Shown: one piece after another, positions 34,461 to 42,171 of the stretch
How the letters are laid out: the number at the start of each line of letters is the position of its first letter
Numbering within the stretch: position 1 is the stretch's first letter
Source of the DNA: an uncultured Duncaniella sp.
GTDB lineage: Bacteria > Bacteroidota > Bacteroidia > Bacteroidales > Muribaculaceae
NCBI RefSeq assembly: GCF_910577345.1
Contig: NZ_CAJTMT010000006.1
Span: forward strand, 1-64,000
Direction: 5' to 3'
Length of the DNA stretch: 64,000 nucleotides
The notes under the pieces: model-generated
Database searches by the model: none
What the model was told of the DNA's origin: nothing
What the model saw: only the letters and a program-made list of their open reading frames with translations
Position numbers and translations under genes: made by a program

Positions 34461-36077
34461 TTATGCTCCGTAGAGTTTTTCGCGGGTAGCGGCAACCTTT
34501 TCGTCTGTGATATAATCGTCGTAGTCCATGAGCTTGTCGATTGTTCCGTTGGGAGTAAGCTCGATTATACGGTTGCAGACGGTCTGGATGAATTCGTGGT
34601 CGTGGCTTGAAAGAAGCACATTGCCCTTGAATGCCTGCAGGGTATTGTTGAATGCCTGGATTGATTCGAGGTCAAGGTGGTTGGTGGGGGAGTCAAGCAC
34701 AAGAGTGTTGGCGTCGGTCATCATCATGCGTGCAATCATGCAACGCATCTTCTCTCCTCCCGAGAGCACGGATGCTTTCTTCAGCACCTCTTCACCGGAG
34801 AAGAGCATTTTGCCAAGGAAGCCTTTGAGATAGATTTCAGAACTGTCGTTGGAGAACTGTGAGAGCCAGTCGACGAGGTTAAGGTCGCAGTTGAAGAAGG
34901 CGGAGTTGTCGAGGGGGAGGTAGGCCGATGTGATGGTCTGTCCCCATTCGTAGGTGCCTTCGTCCGGTTTGCGGTTGCCGGTGATGATTTCGAAGAGGGC
35001 GGTCATGGCACGGGGGTCATGGCTGAGGAATGCGATCTTGTCGCCCTTCTCCACCTGGAAGTTGACATCCTTGAAGAGAATCTCACCGTCGACAGAGGCT
35101 GTAAGGCCCTTGACTTCGAGAATCTTGTTGCCGGGTTCGCGCTGGGGAGTGAAGATGATGCCCGGATAGCGGCGTGACGAGGGCTGGATTTCCTCGACAT
35201 TGAGTTTTTCAAGCATCTTCTTGCGCGAGGTGGTCTGCTTCGACTTGGCCACGTTCGCGCTGAATCGCTGGATGAATTCAAGAAGTTCCTTGCGCTTTTC
35301 CTCGGCCTTCTTGTTGGCCTGCTGCTGCTGACGGAGGGCGAGCTGCGACGACTCATACCAGAAGCTGTAGTTGCCGGCAAAGAGTGTGAGCTTATTGTAG
35401 TCGATGTCGAGCGTGTGGGTGCAGACCGAATCGAGGAAGTGACGGTCGTGGCTGACGACAAGCACCGTGTTCTCGAATTTTGAGAGATAGTCTTCGAGCC
35501 AAGCCACTGTCTCAAGGTCGAGGTCATTGGTAGGTTCGTCGAGGAGCAGGTTGTCGGGGTTGCCGAAGAGGGCTTTGGCAAGAAGTACGCGCACTTTCTC
35601 GTTACCGCTCATGTCGCGCATGAGTGTGTAGTGCTTGTCTTCCTTGATACCGAGACCGCTGAGAAGGGCTGCGGCATCGCTCTCGGCGTTCCATCCTTCA
35701 AGCTCGGCAAACTTCTCTTCAAGCTCGGAGGCACGGATGCCGTCCTCGTCCGAGAAATCTTCCTTGGCATAGAGGGCGTCCTTTTCCTGCATGATGTCCC
35801 AAAGGACGGTGTGGCCACGTAGCACGGTTTCCATCACGGTGCAGTCGTCGAATTTGAAGTGGTCCTGTTCGAGCACGCTCATACGCTCACCGGGGCCTTG
35901 CGACACAGTTCCGTGTGTCGGAGAGAGCTGGTCGCTGAGGATTCGCATGAGAGTTGACTTGCCGGCACCGTTTGCACCGATAATACCATAGCAGTTGCCG
36001 GGTGTGAACTTGAGGTTCACGTCCTGAAAAAGAACCCGCTTGCCGAATTGTATTCCTAAATTATTAACAGCTATCAT
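34461..36077 (-). CDS. ABC-F family ATPase (YbiT-like)
   Basis: A 538-residue soluble protein with two ABC cassettes and no membrane part; ABC-F proteins act on ribosomes as translation factors. The first cassette has Walker A GANGAGKST and the signature MSGNEKVRVLLAKAL, with LLLDEPTNDLD as Walker B. The second has LSGGEKMRCMIARMM and LVLDSPTNHLD, where Ser replaces the usual catalytic Glu neighbourhood (DSP for DEP). The second P-loop is also degenerate (LSHDPRAMTALF), so site 2 probably has altered ATP binding, as in YbiT-like members. I chose ATG 36077 (MIAVNNLGIQFG); the longer frame adds an unconserved basic leader. Confidence 0.9.
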   Translation of the reverse strand: MIAVNNLGIQFGKRVLFQDVNLKFTPGNCYGIIGANGAGKSTLMRILSDQLSPTHGTVSQGPGERMSVLEQDHFKFDDCTVMETVLRGHTVLWDIMQEKDALYAKEDFSDEDGIRASELEEKFAELEGWNAESDAAALLSGLGIKEDKHYTLMRDMSGNEKVRVLLAKALFGNPDNLLLDEPTNDLDLETVAWLEDYLSKFENTVLVVSHDRHFLDSVCTHTLDIDYNKLTLFAGNYSFWYESSQLALRQQQQANKKAEEKRKELLEFIQRFSANVAKSKQTTSRKKMLEKLNVEEIQPSSRRYPGIIFTPQREPGNKILEVKGLTASVDGEILFKDVNFQVEKGDKIAFLSHDPRAMTALFEIITGNRKPDEGTYEWGQTITSAYLPLDNSAFFNCDLNLVDWLSQFSNDSSEIYLKGFLGKMLFSGEEVLKKASVLSGGEKMRCMIARMMMTDANTLVLDSPTNHLDLESIQAFNNTLQAFKGNVLLSSHDHEFIQTVCNRIIELTPNGTIDKLMDYDDYITDEKVAATREKLYGA

Positions 36078-36121
36078 TCTATAAATTGATTTTCGGTCTG
36101 TCCGATTTGATTTTCGGGGTG

Positions 36122-36154
36122 CAAAGTTACGAATTTTTCTCCATATTACCCAAT
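36122..36154 (-). promoter_or_regulatory. Promoter of the ABC-F gene
   Basis: On the minus strand ATTG (36154-36151), 21 bases and TAACTTTG (36129-36122). The predicted start is near 36116, about 40 bases before the start codon. Confidence 0.7.
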
Positions 36155-36179
36155 CCATAATCAGTGAATAATACGGAGA

Positions 36180-36260
36180 TGAATTGCGAAAGTTTAAAGT
36201 ATACCTGCGAAAAATTACATGAATTGTCGAAAGTTTAAAGTATACCGATGAATTTTTACA
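36180..36260. repeat. Two tandem copies of a 40-41-bp sequence
   Basis: Copy 1 (36180-36219) and copy 2 (36220-36260) both run TGAATTG, CGAAAGTTTAAAGTATACC, a short variable part, then TTACA. They differ by one inserted base and a few changes in the AT-rich second half. They lie between the divergent ABC-F and galM promoters. The surrounding 36078-36621 shows no credible gene. Confidence 0.8.
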
Positions 36261-36478
36261 TTGAGGTTTCGGATATTTGAGGGGGGATATATGGTTCCGG
36301 CAACTTGATACCGGTATCTTGATAGTTGTGCTTATGTCAATCGTCGTGTCGGAATAGTGGGACGAGTTATTGTAACTTTGAATCGGCTTGTGGGGAGGGG
36401 CGTGGAAGTCGGTTGGATGAAAAATCAGTCATTTATTGTGACAAATCAGTCAACTTTTATGATTTTGAGCCCGATGGG

Positions 36479-36509
36479 TTGCTGAAACGGTCAACATTGA
36501 CTATATTTG
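36479..36509 (+). promoter_or_regulatory. Promoter of the galactose operon
   Basis: TTG (36479-36481), 20 bases, then TATATTTG (36502-36509). The start would be near 36515, giving a leader of about 105 bases to galM. Confidence 0.65.
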
Positions 36510-36621
36510 CAGTAGCCAATCGGGTTGCAGACTTGTGCAAGGTATTGACCTGCCATGTCTTTGTCCCGTCTGGAAGTTTAAAATCTATTGCCGAGAAAGG
36601 CTCATCAATTCAAAAACGAAA

Positions 36622-37665
36622 ATGGAAATTAAGACTTTGACCTCAACTTCTCCTGCAGGGGAAATCACACTTTATACCCTCACCAACGCTTCAGGTGCGT
36701 CGGTGACTCTTTCGAGCCTTGGCGCAGGCATTGTGGCCGTATGTGTGCCTGACCGTGACGGCAAGCTTGCTGACGTGGCTCTCGGCTACAAGGATGCGGC
36801 GTCGTATATGGGTGACGGTCCCTGTGCAGGCAAGATTCCCGGGCGTTTTGCCAACCGTATAGCTCTCGGCAAGTTCACGCTCGATGGAAAAGAATACAAC
36901 CTCGCGATCAACAACGGGCCCAACGCCCTCCACGGAGGTCCGACCGGTTTCATGAACCGCATCTGGGGAAGCAAGGCAGAAGGCAACAAGGTTACATTCA
37001 CCTATCGTGCCGCTGACGGTGAGGAAGGTTATCCCGGTAATCTCGATGTCAAAGCCGAGTATACATGGACTGATGACAATGAACTCTCGCTCCATATCAC
37101 GGCTGAGACCGATGCTGCTACAGTGGTCAATCTGACAAACCATGCCTATTTCAACCTTGATGGCGAAAATTCCGGCACTGTGCTTGACCATGAGCTCCTC
37201 CTGAAAGCATCCTGCTATCTCCCCACAGATGACACACAGATTCCTACAGGCGAACTCGCTCCCGTCGCAGGAACTCCCATGGACTTTACCGAATTCAAGG
37301 CTATCGGCCGTGACATCAATGCTGATTTCCATCCTCTCAAAGTTGGCAAGGGCTATGACCACTGCTGGGTCATCGACGGTTATGAGAAAGGTCAGCTTAA
37401 GGACGTGGCTGAGCTTCGTTCCGGAAAATCGGGCCGTTCGCTTGTGATTTCCACCACTCAGCCGGGAATGCAGATTTATACCGGCAACTGGCTTGCCGGT
37501 TGCCCCGAAAGCATTTCCGGAGGCAGCTACAATGATTATGACGGTGTGGCAATCGAATGTCAAGGCTTCCCCGACGCGCCCAACAAACCCGAATTCCCCT
37601 CACCGGTGCTCCGTCCGGGAGAGAAATATGACGAGACCATCGTCTTCAAATTCAACGTCCTCTAA
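36622..37665 (+). CDS. galM: Aldose 1-epimerase (mutarotase)
   Basis: A 347-residue galactose mutarotase. GKIPGRFANRIALGKFTLDG marks the sugar-binding start, LTNHAYFNLDG carries the catalytic His, and YDGVAIECQGFPDAPN carries the catalytic Glu. No signal peptide is present from the ATG at 36622; a longer in-frame stretch upstream is unconserved and overlaps the predicted leader. It interconverts alpha and beta forms of galactose or other aldoses ahead of the kinase encoded two genes later. The next gene starts 53 bases downstream. Confidence 0.93.
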   Translation: MEIKTLTSTSPAGEITLYTLTNASGASVTLSSLGAGIVAVCVPDRDGKLADVALGYKDAASYMGDGPCAGKIPGRFANRIALGKFTLDGKEYNLAINNGPNALHGGPTGFMNRIWGSKAEGNKVTFTYRAADGEEGYPGNLDVKAEYTWTDDNELSLHITAETDAATVVNLTNHAYFNLDGENSGTVLDHELLLKASCYLPTDDTQIPTGELAPVAGTPMDFTEFKAIGRDINADFHPLKVGKGYDHCWVIDGYEKGQLKDVAELRSGKSGRSLVISTTQPGMQIYTGNWLAGCPESISGGSYNDYDGVAIECQGFPDAPNKPEFPSPVLRPGEKYDETIVFKFNVL

Positions 37666-37718
37666 ACTCCCAACTCAAAACTCCCAACTCAAAACTATAA
37701 AACATCATTACATACCCA

Positions 37719-38624
37719 ATGAAACCTACACTTTTCGTTCTCGCTGCAGGTATGGGAAGCCGTTACGGCGGTCTCAAGCAGCTCGATCCCTTAGGCCCCC
37801 AGGGTCAGACCATCATGGACTATTCAATCTACGATGCCATCCAGGCAGGATTCGGCAAAGTGGTTTTTGTTATCCGTAAAGATTTCGAGAAGGATTTCCG
37901 CGAAAAAATCCTTTCAAAATATGAAGGCCATATTCCTGTTGAGGTTGTCTTCCAGGCAACCGATAAACTTCCGGAAGGCTACACCTGCCCGGCGGACCGC
38001 ACCAAGCCCTGGGGCACCAACCATGCTGTCATGATGGGTAGCGAGGTCATCAATGAGCCGTTTGCCGTCATCAACGCCGATGACTTCTATGGCCGCGATG
38101 CCTTCCGTGTGATGGCCGAGGACCTCATGCGTCCCCGCGACCGCAAGGGTGACTATTCGATGGTAGGTTTCCGCGTTGGCAACACAATGACTGAGAACGG
38201 CTCCGTAGCCCGTGGCGTATGCTCAAAGGGTGAGGACGGAAACCTCACCGGTGTTGTCGAGCGTACAGCTATTTCCTACGCTCCCAACGGCGACATCGTT
38301 TTCACTGATGAAAATGGAGTTGAGCAGACTCTCGACCCCATGACTCCCGTGTCGATGAACCTTTGGGGCTTCACTCCCGACTACTTCGACTATTCAGAGC
38401 GTGAGTTCCGCACCTTCCTTGACAAGGACCTCAACACTCCGAAGGCTGAATTCTTCATCCCCCTTGTGATTGACACGCTCATCCATTCAGGTGAGGCTAC
38501 AGTCAAGGTGCTTGACACCGATTCCCGCTGGTTTGGCGTGACATACGCAGCCGACCGTCCCGGTGTCGTGGAGAAATTCGCCCAGCTTCATGCCGACGGA
38601 GTCTATCCCGACAAAATGTTCTGA
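37719..38624 (+). CDS. Sugar-phosphate nucleotidyltransferase-like protein
   Basis: A 301-residue protein with a nucleotidyltransferase fold. The start FVLAAGMGSRYGGLKQLDPL (about 5-24) is a variant of the GxGTRxxPxTK loop, with GS for GT and GGLKQ for the usual Pro-containing end. INADDFYGRDAF supplies the metal-binding Asp pair, and PWGTNHAV is similar to the nucleotide loop of hexose-1-phosphate uridylyl- or guanylyltransferases. Bacteroidetes often have this gene near galK. Which sugar phosphate it uses is not visible; a role with galactose 1-phosphate is inferred only from its place between galM and galK. Confidence 0.75.
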   Translation: MKPTLFVLAAGMGSRYGGLKQLDPLGPQGQTIMDYSIYDAIQAGFGKVVFVIRKDFEKDFREKILSKYEGHIPVEVVFQATDKLPEGYTCPADRTKPWGTNHAVMMGSEVINEPFAVINADDFYGRDAFRVMAEDLMRPRDRKGDYSMVGFRVGNTMTENGSVARGVCSKGEDGNLTGVVERTAISYAPNGDIVFTDENGVEQTLDPMTPVSMNLWGFTPDYFDYSEREFRTFLDKDLNTPKAEFFIPLVIDTLIHSGEATVKVLDTDSRWFGVTYAADRPGVVEKFAQLHADGVYPDKMF

Positions 38625-38681
38625 TTCCAGACGCAAGATATTACCTATTATCACATACATCTTACCTCATACAATCCTTCC

Positions 38682-39821
38682 ATGGAATTAAAAAAACAAA
38701 TCAGCGAGGCTTTCGCATCGCATTTCGGAGGCGAAGGCACATTCTATACTTCTGCCGGCCGCATCAACCTCATCGGCGAACACACCGACTATAACGGCGG
38801 TTTCGTGTTCCCGGGTGCAATCGACAAGGTCATCATGGCCGAAATCCGTCCCAACGACACTGATAAGGTCAATCTTTATTCAGTTGACATGAACGCAAGT
38901 GCCAGCTTCGGTCTCAACGAGGCTGATGCTCCTGCCGAGCAGTGGGCGCGCTACGTTTTCGGTGTTTGCCGTGAAATCATCAAGCGCGGTGGCACTGTCA
39001 AGGGTTTTGATGCAGTCTTCGCAGGAAATGTGCCTCTCGGCGCTGGTCTCTCTTCGTCTGCGGCTCTTGAATCATGTTTCGCTTTCGCGCTCAACGACCT
39101 TTTCAACGGTAACTCAATCGACAAGTTTGAGCTTGCCAAAATCGGTCAGTCAACCGAACACAACTACTGCGGTGTGAACTGTGGCATCATGGACCAGTTC
39201 GCCTCAGTGTTCGGCAAGAAGGACTGCCTTATCCGTCTCGACTGCCGTTCGCTCGAATATGAGTACTTCCCCTTCAAGATTGACGGCTACAAGCTTGTGC
39301 TTGTTGACTCGGTTGTGAAACATGAGCTCGTGGATTCACCCTACAACAAGCGTCGTGAGTCGTGTGAGCGTGTGGCAAAGCGTCTCGGAATCGAGACTCT
39401 CCGCGATGCTGACATGGAGATGCTTGATGCAGTGAAGTCCGACATCAGTGCAGAGGACTATATGCGCGCCAAATTCGTCATCGGCGAGAAAGAGCGTGTG
39501 CTCGGTGTCTGCGATGCCCTCAACCGTGGCGACATCGCTACAGTCGGCCGTCTGATGTATGAGACTCACGAAGGTCTTTCCAAGGACTATGAGGTGTCTT
39601 GCGAGGAACTTGATTTCCTCAACGATGTTGCTAAGGAATGTGGCGTGACAGGTTCGCGCATCATGGGCGGCGGTTTCGGTGGTTGCACCATTAACCTCGT
39701 GCCTGACGCAATCCATGATTCGTTCATCGCAACCGTGACTGAGAAGTTCAACGAGCGTTACGGTCACGCACCCAAGATTTACGACGTGATTATCTCCGAC
39801 GGAGCCCGCCGTTTGGAATAA
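38682..39821 (+). CDS. galK: Galactokinase
   Basis: A 379-residue GHMP kinase. The galactokinase signature GRINLIGEHTDYNGG is near the start (about 26-40), the ATP-binding loop is PLGAGLSSSAALE, the catalytic Asp lies in CGIMDQFASVFG, and motif 3 is GSRIMGGGFGGCTINLV. It phosphorylates galactose at C1 with ATP. The length is standard. It is the last gene of the set, and a strong terminator follows. No galT or galE is adjacent. Confidence 0.95.
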   Translation: MELKKQISEAFASHFGGEGTFYTSAGRINLIGEHTDYNGGFVFPGAIDKVIMAEIRPNDTDKVNLYSVDMNASASFGLNEADAPAEQWARYVFGVCREIIKRGGTVKGFDAVFAGNVPLGAGLSSSAALESCFAFALNDLFNGNSIDKFELAKIGQSTEHNYCGVNCGIMDQFASVFGKKDCLIRLDCRSLEYEYFPFKIDGYKLVLVDSVVKHELVDSPYNKRRESCERVAKRLGIETLRDADMEMLDAVKSDISAEDYMRAKFVIGEKERVLGVCDALNRGDIATVGRLMYETHEGLSKDYEVSCEELDFLNDVAKECGVTGSRIMGGGFGGCTINLVPDAIHDSFIATVTEKFNERYGHAPKIYDVIISDGARRLE

Positions 39822-39871
39822 TAATTCCCGATAGGATAAGAGGAGGTCTTTTGACCGACTCTGAAATTTGC

Positions 39872-39915
39872 AATGCGCCCCGAAAGTCGAGACTATATGA
39901 CTTTCGGGGCGCATT
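39872..39915. terminator. Bidirectional terminator between galK and the serpin gene
   Basis: A perfect 17-bp stem (39872-39888 with 39899-39915) and a 10-base loop, followed by TATTTGTTTT on the plus strand. It lies between convergent genes and can serve both. Confidence 0.9.
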
Positions 39916-39975
39916 TATTTGTTTTGCCGGGCGATGGTGGATGGATATATTTTGTTGAAATACGGATATTGCAGC

Positions 39976-41199
39976 TTACAGTCTATTGACGCATCCTGCA
40001 AAAAGTATTGCTCCCGTCGAGCTTTCCTCTATCATGAAGGCAAAGGGACGGTCGACATGGAAGTTGAGTTGAGGCCCGGGTCCTACGGCTGTAAACTCTC
40101 CTTGGATTATAGTTACGGCAGATGCCTCCGTTCCCTTTTCGTCAACATCTATACTTGTCAGTTGTTTGGCTTTTGAAACGAATGTCTGAGTGTCGGAGAG
40201 TTTGCTGAAATCCGCCTTAAAAGGATTGAACGCATCTTCCACACCGAGGCTTTTCAGAAAATCGTCGACTGCGAGATTGCTTTCAATCTTGAATTTCGGG
40301 AGTTCGACTGAACATTCAAATTTAGATAATCTGCTTTTGCAGTCATTCCATGATTGGAGGTCGAAATCCTCAATGACGCTTTCGAGAGAGCGGTTCTCTT
40401 CCGGAAGGATAATGGTCATGGTGTATGTCCCGTTGCCGTAGGCAAGTGAGGCCACTGAGTAATCGGGATAGTTGCCGTAGCTTATCAGATGGTTGCTGTC
40501 ACACATTGTCGGAACCATTGATTTTGTTCCATCGGAGTTGCGGAACTCTTTGTCGGTTGTATCGCTCTTTTTGAATGAATCCTCCCATTCGCCTTTGAAA
40601 TAAAGGGCGTTGATGAGAAGGAATACGGTCTCGTCAGAGCATGGCTCTTTAAGAGTTTCCTTAATCATCCCCTTTGTTCGGTCACTGCACCAACGGTTGA
40701 TTCTCTCTACCGCTTCAAAGCTTGTGAGGTCGAGACTTGTCGCTTCTGCATTGTAAATGTCGGTCATAGCCAGTGAAAACGATGGAAGTACATTGAACTC
40801 CTTTCTGAGCCAGATTGAATTGGCTGATTGGAACGTTGTTTTTCGGTCGGCTTTCGGAAGTTCGGACATCAGCAGTTTATTGAGTGAATTAAGTTCTGAT
40901 ACTGAAGTGACTCCGAGTGCATCCGTCAGTTGGGCGAGGGTGTTGCCGTCGGCTCCGTTCATGAGCATTCCCAATGCGAATTGAGCGCTAAGCGGAGAAA
41001 CCATGAAGTTGTCATTTCCTGATTTCGCGTGGAAATATCGCAGCATGTCGAATGCCATTGAAATCTGCGAGGTCACTATTTCGCTTTGGGCCGGAGGAAG
41101 ATTGATTTCATGTCGTGAGTTGTCGGTAACGTCATTGTCGTTGCTGCATGAGGCAAGTGCGAGTGTCATCCCGATTGCAAATGTGGTTAGTTTTTTCAT
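39976..41199 (-). CDS. Serpin-family protease inhibitor, predicted lipoprotein
   Basis: A 407-residue serpin with a lipoprotein signal (MKKLTTFAIGMTLALASC, lipobox LASC), so it should be anchored in the outer membrane or periplasm. Serpin landmarks include NFMVSPLSAQFALGML (about 55-70), LLINALYFKGEWEDSF, and the hinge DEKGTEASAVTI before the reactive loop, then NFHVDRPFAFMIEESSTGAILFAG. The small-residue hinge (GTEASA) is the form seen in inhibitory serpins. The loop is about four residues longer than in alpha-1-antitrypsin; counting from the hinge puts the scissile bond near Phe-Thr-Ala, but this is uncertain. I used the ATG giving a proper lipoprotein signal (41199). Confidence 0.9.
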   Translation of the reverse strand: MKKLTTFAIGMTLALASCSNDNDVTDNSRHEINLPPAQSEIVTSQISMAFDMLRYFHAKSGNDNFMVSPLSAQFALGMLMNGADGNTLAQLTDALGVTSVSELNSLNKLLMSELPKADRKTTFQSANSIWLRKEFNVLPSFSLAMTDIYNAEATSLDLTSFEAVERINRWCSDRTKGMIKETLKEPCSDETVFLLINALYFKGEWEDSFKKSDTTDKEFRNSDGTKSMVPTMCDSNHLISYGNYPDYSVASLAYGNGTYTMTIILPEENRSLESVIEDFDLQSWNDCKSRLSKFECSVELPKFKIESNLAVDDFLKSLGVEDAFNPFKADFSKLSDTQTFVSKAKQLTSIDVDEKGTEASAVTIIQGEFTAVGPGPQLNFHVDRPFAFMIEESSTGAILFAGCVNRL

Positions 41200-41260
41200 T
41201 TTTTTAGTTGAAATGTGAGGGGTTGTGTAAGTGTTGTTATGCTTTTTAGGGAGTGGAGAA

Positions 41261-42082
41261 TCAAAGTTTTTCAAAGTTCAGTTTTATGGCTTGAATGGCA
41301 AGATTTTCCGCACTGTAAAGATAGAGCGTGTAGGTGTAGGTATCTCCGGATTCTCCTTCTGCAACCATACGCTCCTTTTCTGTTGAAGGTATGATTTCGG
41401 TAAGCGCAGGGGATTGGAAATATCGTTGGTAATCAAGCGGGCGCAGTTTTTCGGAAAACGGAGAGCTGACATATATCCTGTCGATGATATAATTCCAGCG
41501 CCCGAAGAGCGGATTGTCGATACCCAGAACGTAGACGAGATTGATATGTCCCTCAAACACCTGCTGTGTCAGAACATTTTGCTCATCCGGGGTTATCACT
41601 CCTGAATTATCAATCGTAAACCTGTCACGGTCGGCCATATATATTTCCGCAGGTGTTCCGGATGCGAAGATGATGTCAGCTTCGGTTTCGACTGCCTTGT
41701 CGGATGGGTTGAAGGATGGATCCTTGCGCTTTTCCAGTATCTTCCGGAGACGATACCTCTTATCGGTGTCATCCATCGGAGGATTGGCGAGGATGGTCTT
41801 GTCCACGCTCAGTTCATAACTGTAGCCGCGTTCCCAATCGAACTCGCTGATAGCATTCAGGCCGAGGGTGCTCTCTGCTCCTTTGGAATCAATCACCACG
41901 AGTTGTTCGATGGGGAAGTATCTGTTTTCGCCAAGATATGGGAATGTGATTCTCGTTTCCGAAAGAACGGTGATGGTTTCGCGCACGGTGATGTCTTTCT
42001 GTCCCTCGTCTTCATTCATACAGGCCGTGAACGTGAAACCTGACATGAGCATAGCCGCAATAGGGTAGAGTGATGCTTTCAT
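41261..42082 (-). CDS. DUF4377-like lipoprotein
   Basis: A 273-residue lipoprotein (MKASLYPIAAMLMSGFTFTAC, Cys about residue 21). A central stretch (EFDWERGYSYELSVDK, then ILANPPMDDTDKRYRLRKIL) matches the pattern of DUF4377-type domains, small beta domains common in Bacteroidetes lipoproteins. The C-terminal half (about 140-273) is beta-rich and unassigned. It starts 89 bases after the sigma/barrel fusion and ends 61 bases before the serpin. Its upstream region carries the element also found before the fusion gene. I chose ATG 42082, which gives a clean lipoprotein signal. The function is unknown. Confidence 0.75.
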   Translation of the reverse strand: MKASLYPIAAMLMSGFTFTACMNEDEGQKDITVRETITVLSETRITFPYLGENRYFPIEQLVVIDSKGAESTLGLNAISEFDWERGYSYELSVDKTILANPPMDDTDKRYRLRKILEKRKDPSFNPSDKAVETEADIIFASGTPAEIYMADRDRFTIDNSGVITPDEQNVLTQQVFEGHINLVYVLGIDNPLFGRWNYIIDRIYVSSPFSEKLRPLDYQRYFQSPALTEIIPSTEKERMVAEGESGDTYTYTLYLYSAENLAIQAIKLNFEKL

Positions 42083-42130
42083 GATTTGAATAATGTGTTG
42101 ATGTTTTGTCTTAATGATTGGAAATAATCC

Positions 42131-42162
42131 GAAAGACTGCATCACTTCATGAAAAAATTTTG
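42131..42162 (-). promoter_or_regulatory. Conserved upstream element before the DUF4377-like gene
   Basis: On the minus strand an AAAATTTTTT tract (about 42161-42152) is followed after about 10 bases by TGCAGTCTTTC (42141-42131), 48 bases before the start codon. The same 11-base word and a similarly spaced A/T tract occur before the sigma/barrel gene (43854-43823). This may be a promoter or operator read by that sigma factor; inference. Confidence 0.55.
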
Positions 42163-42171
42163 ACCGGTTGT

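Noticed and set aside
36326..36640. 104-residue frame before galM
   Set aside because: It spans the predicted galM promoter and start, and its composition looks random.
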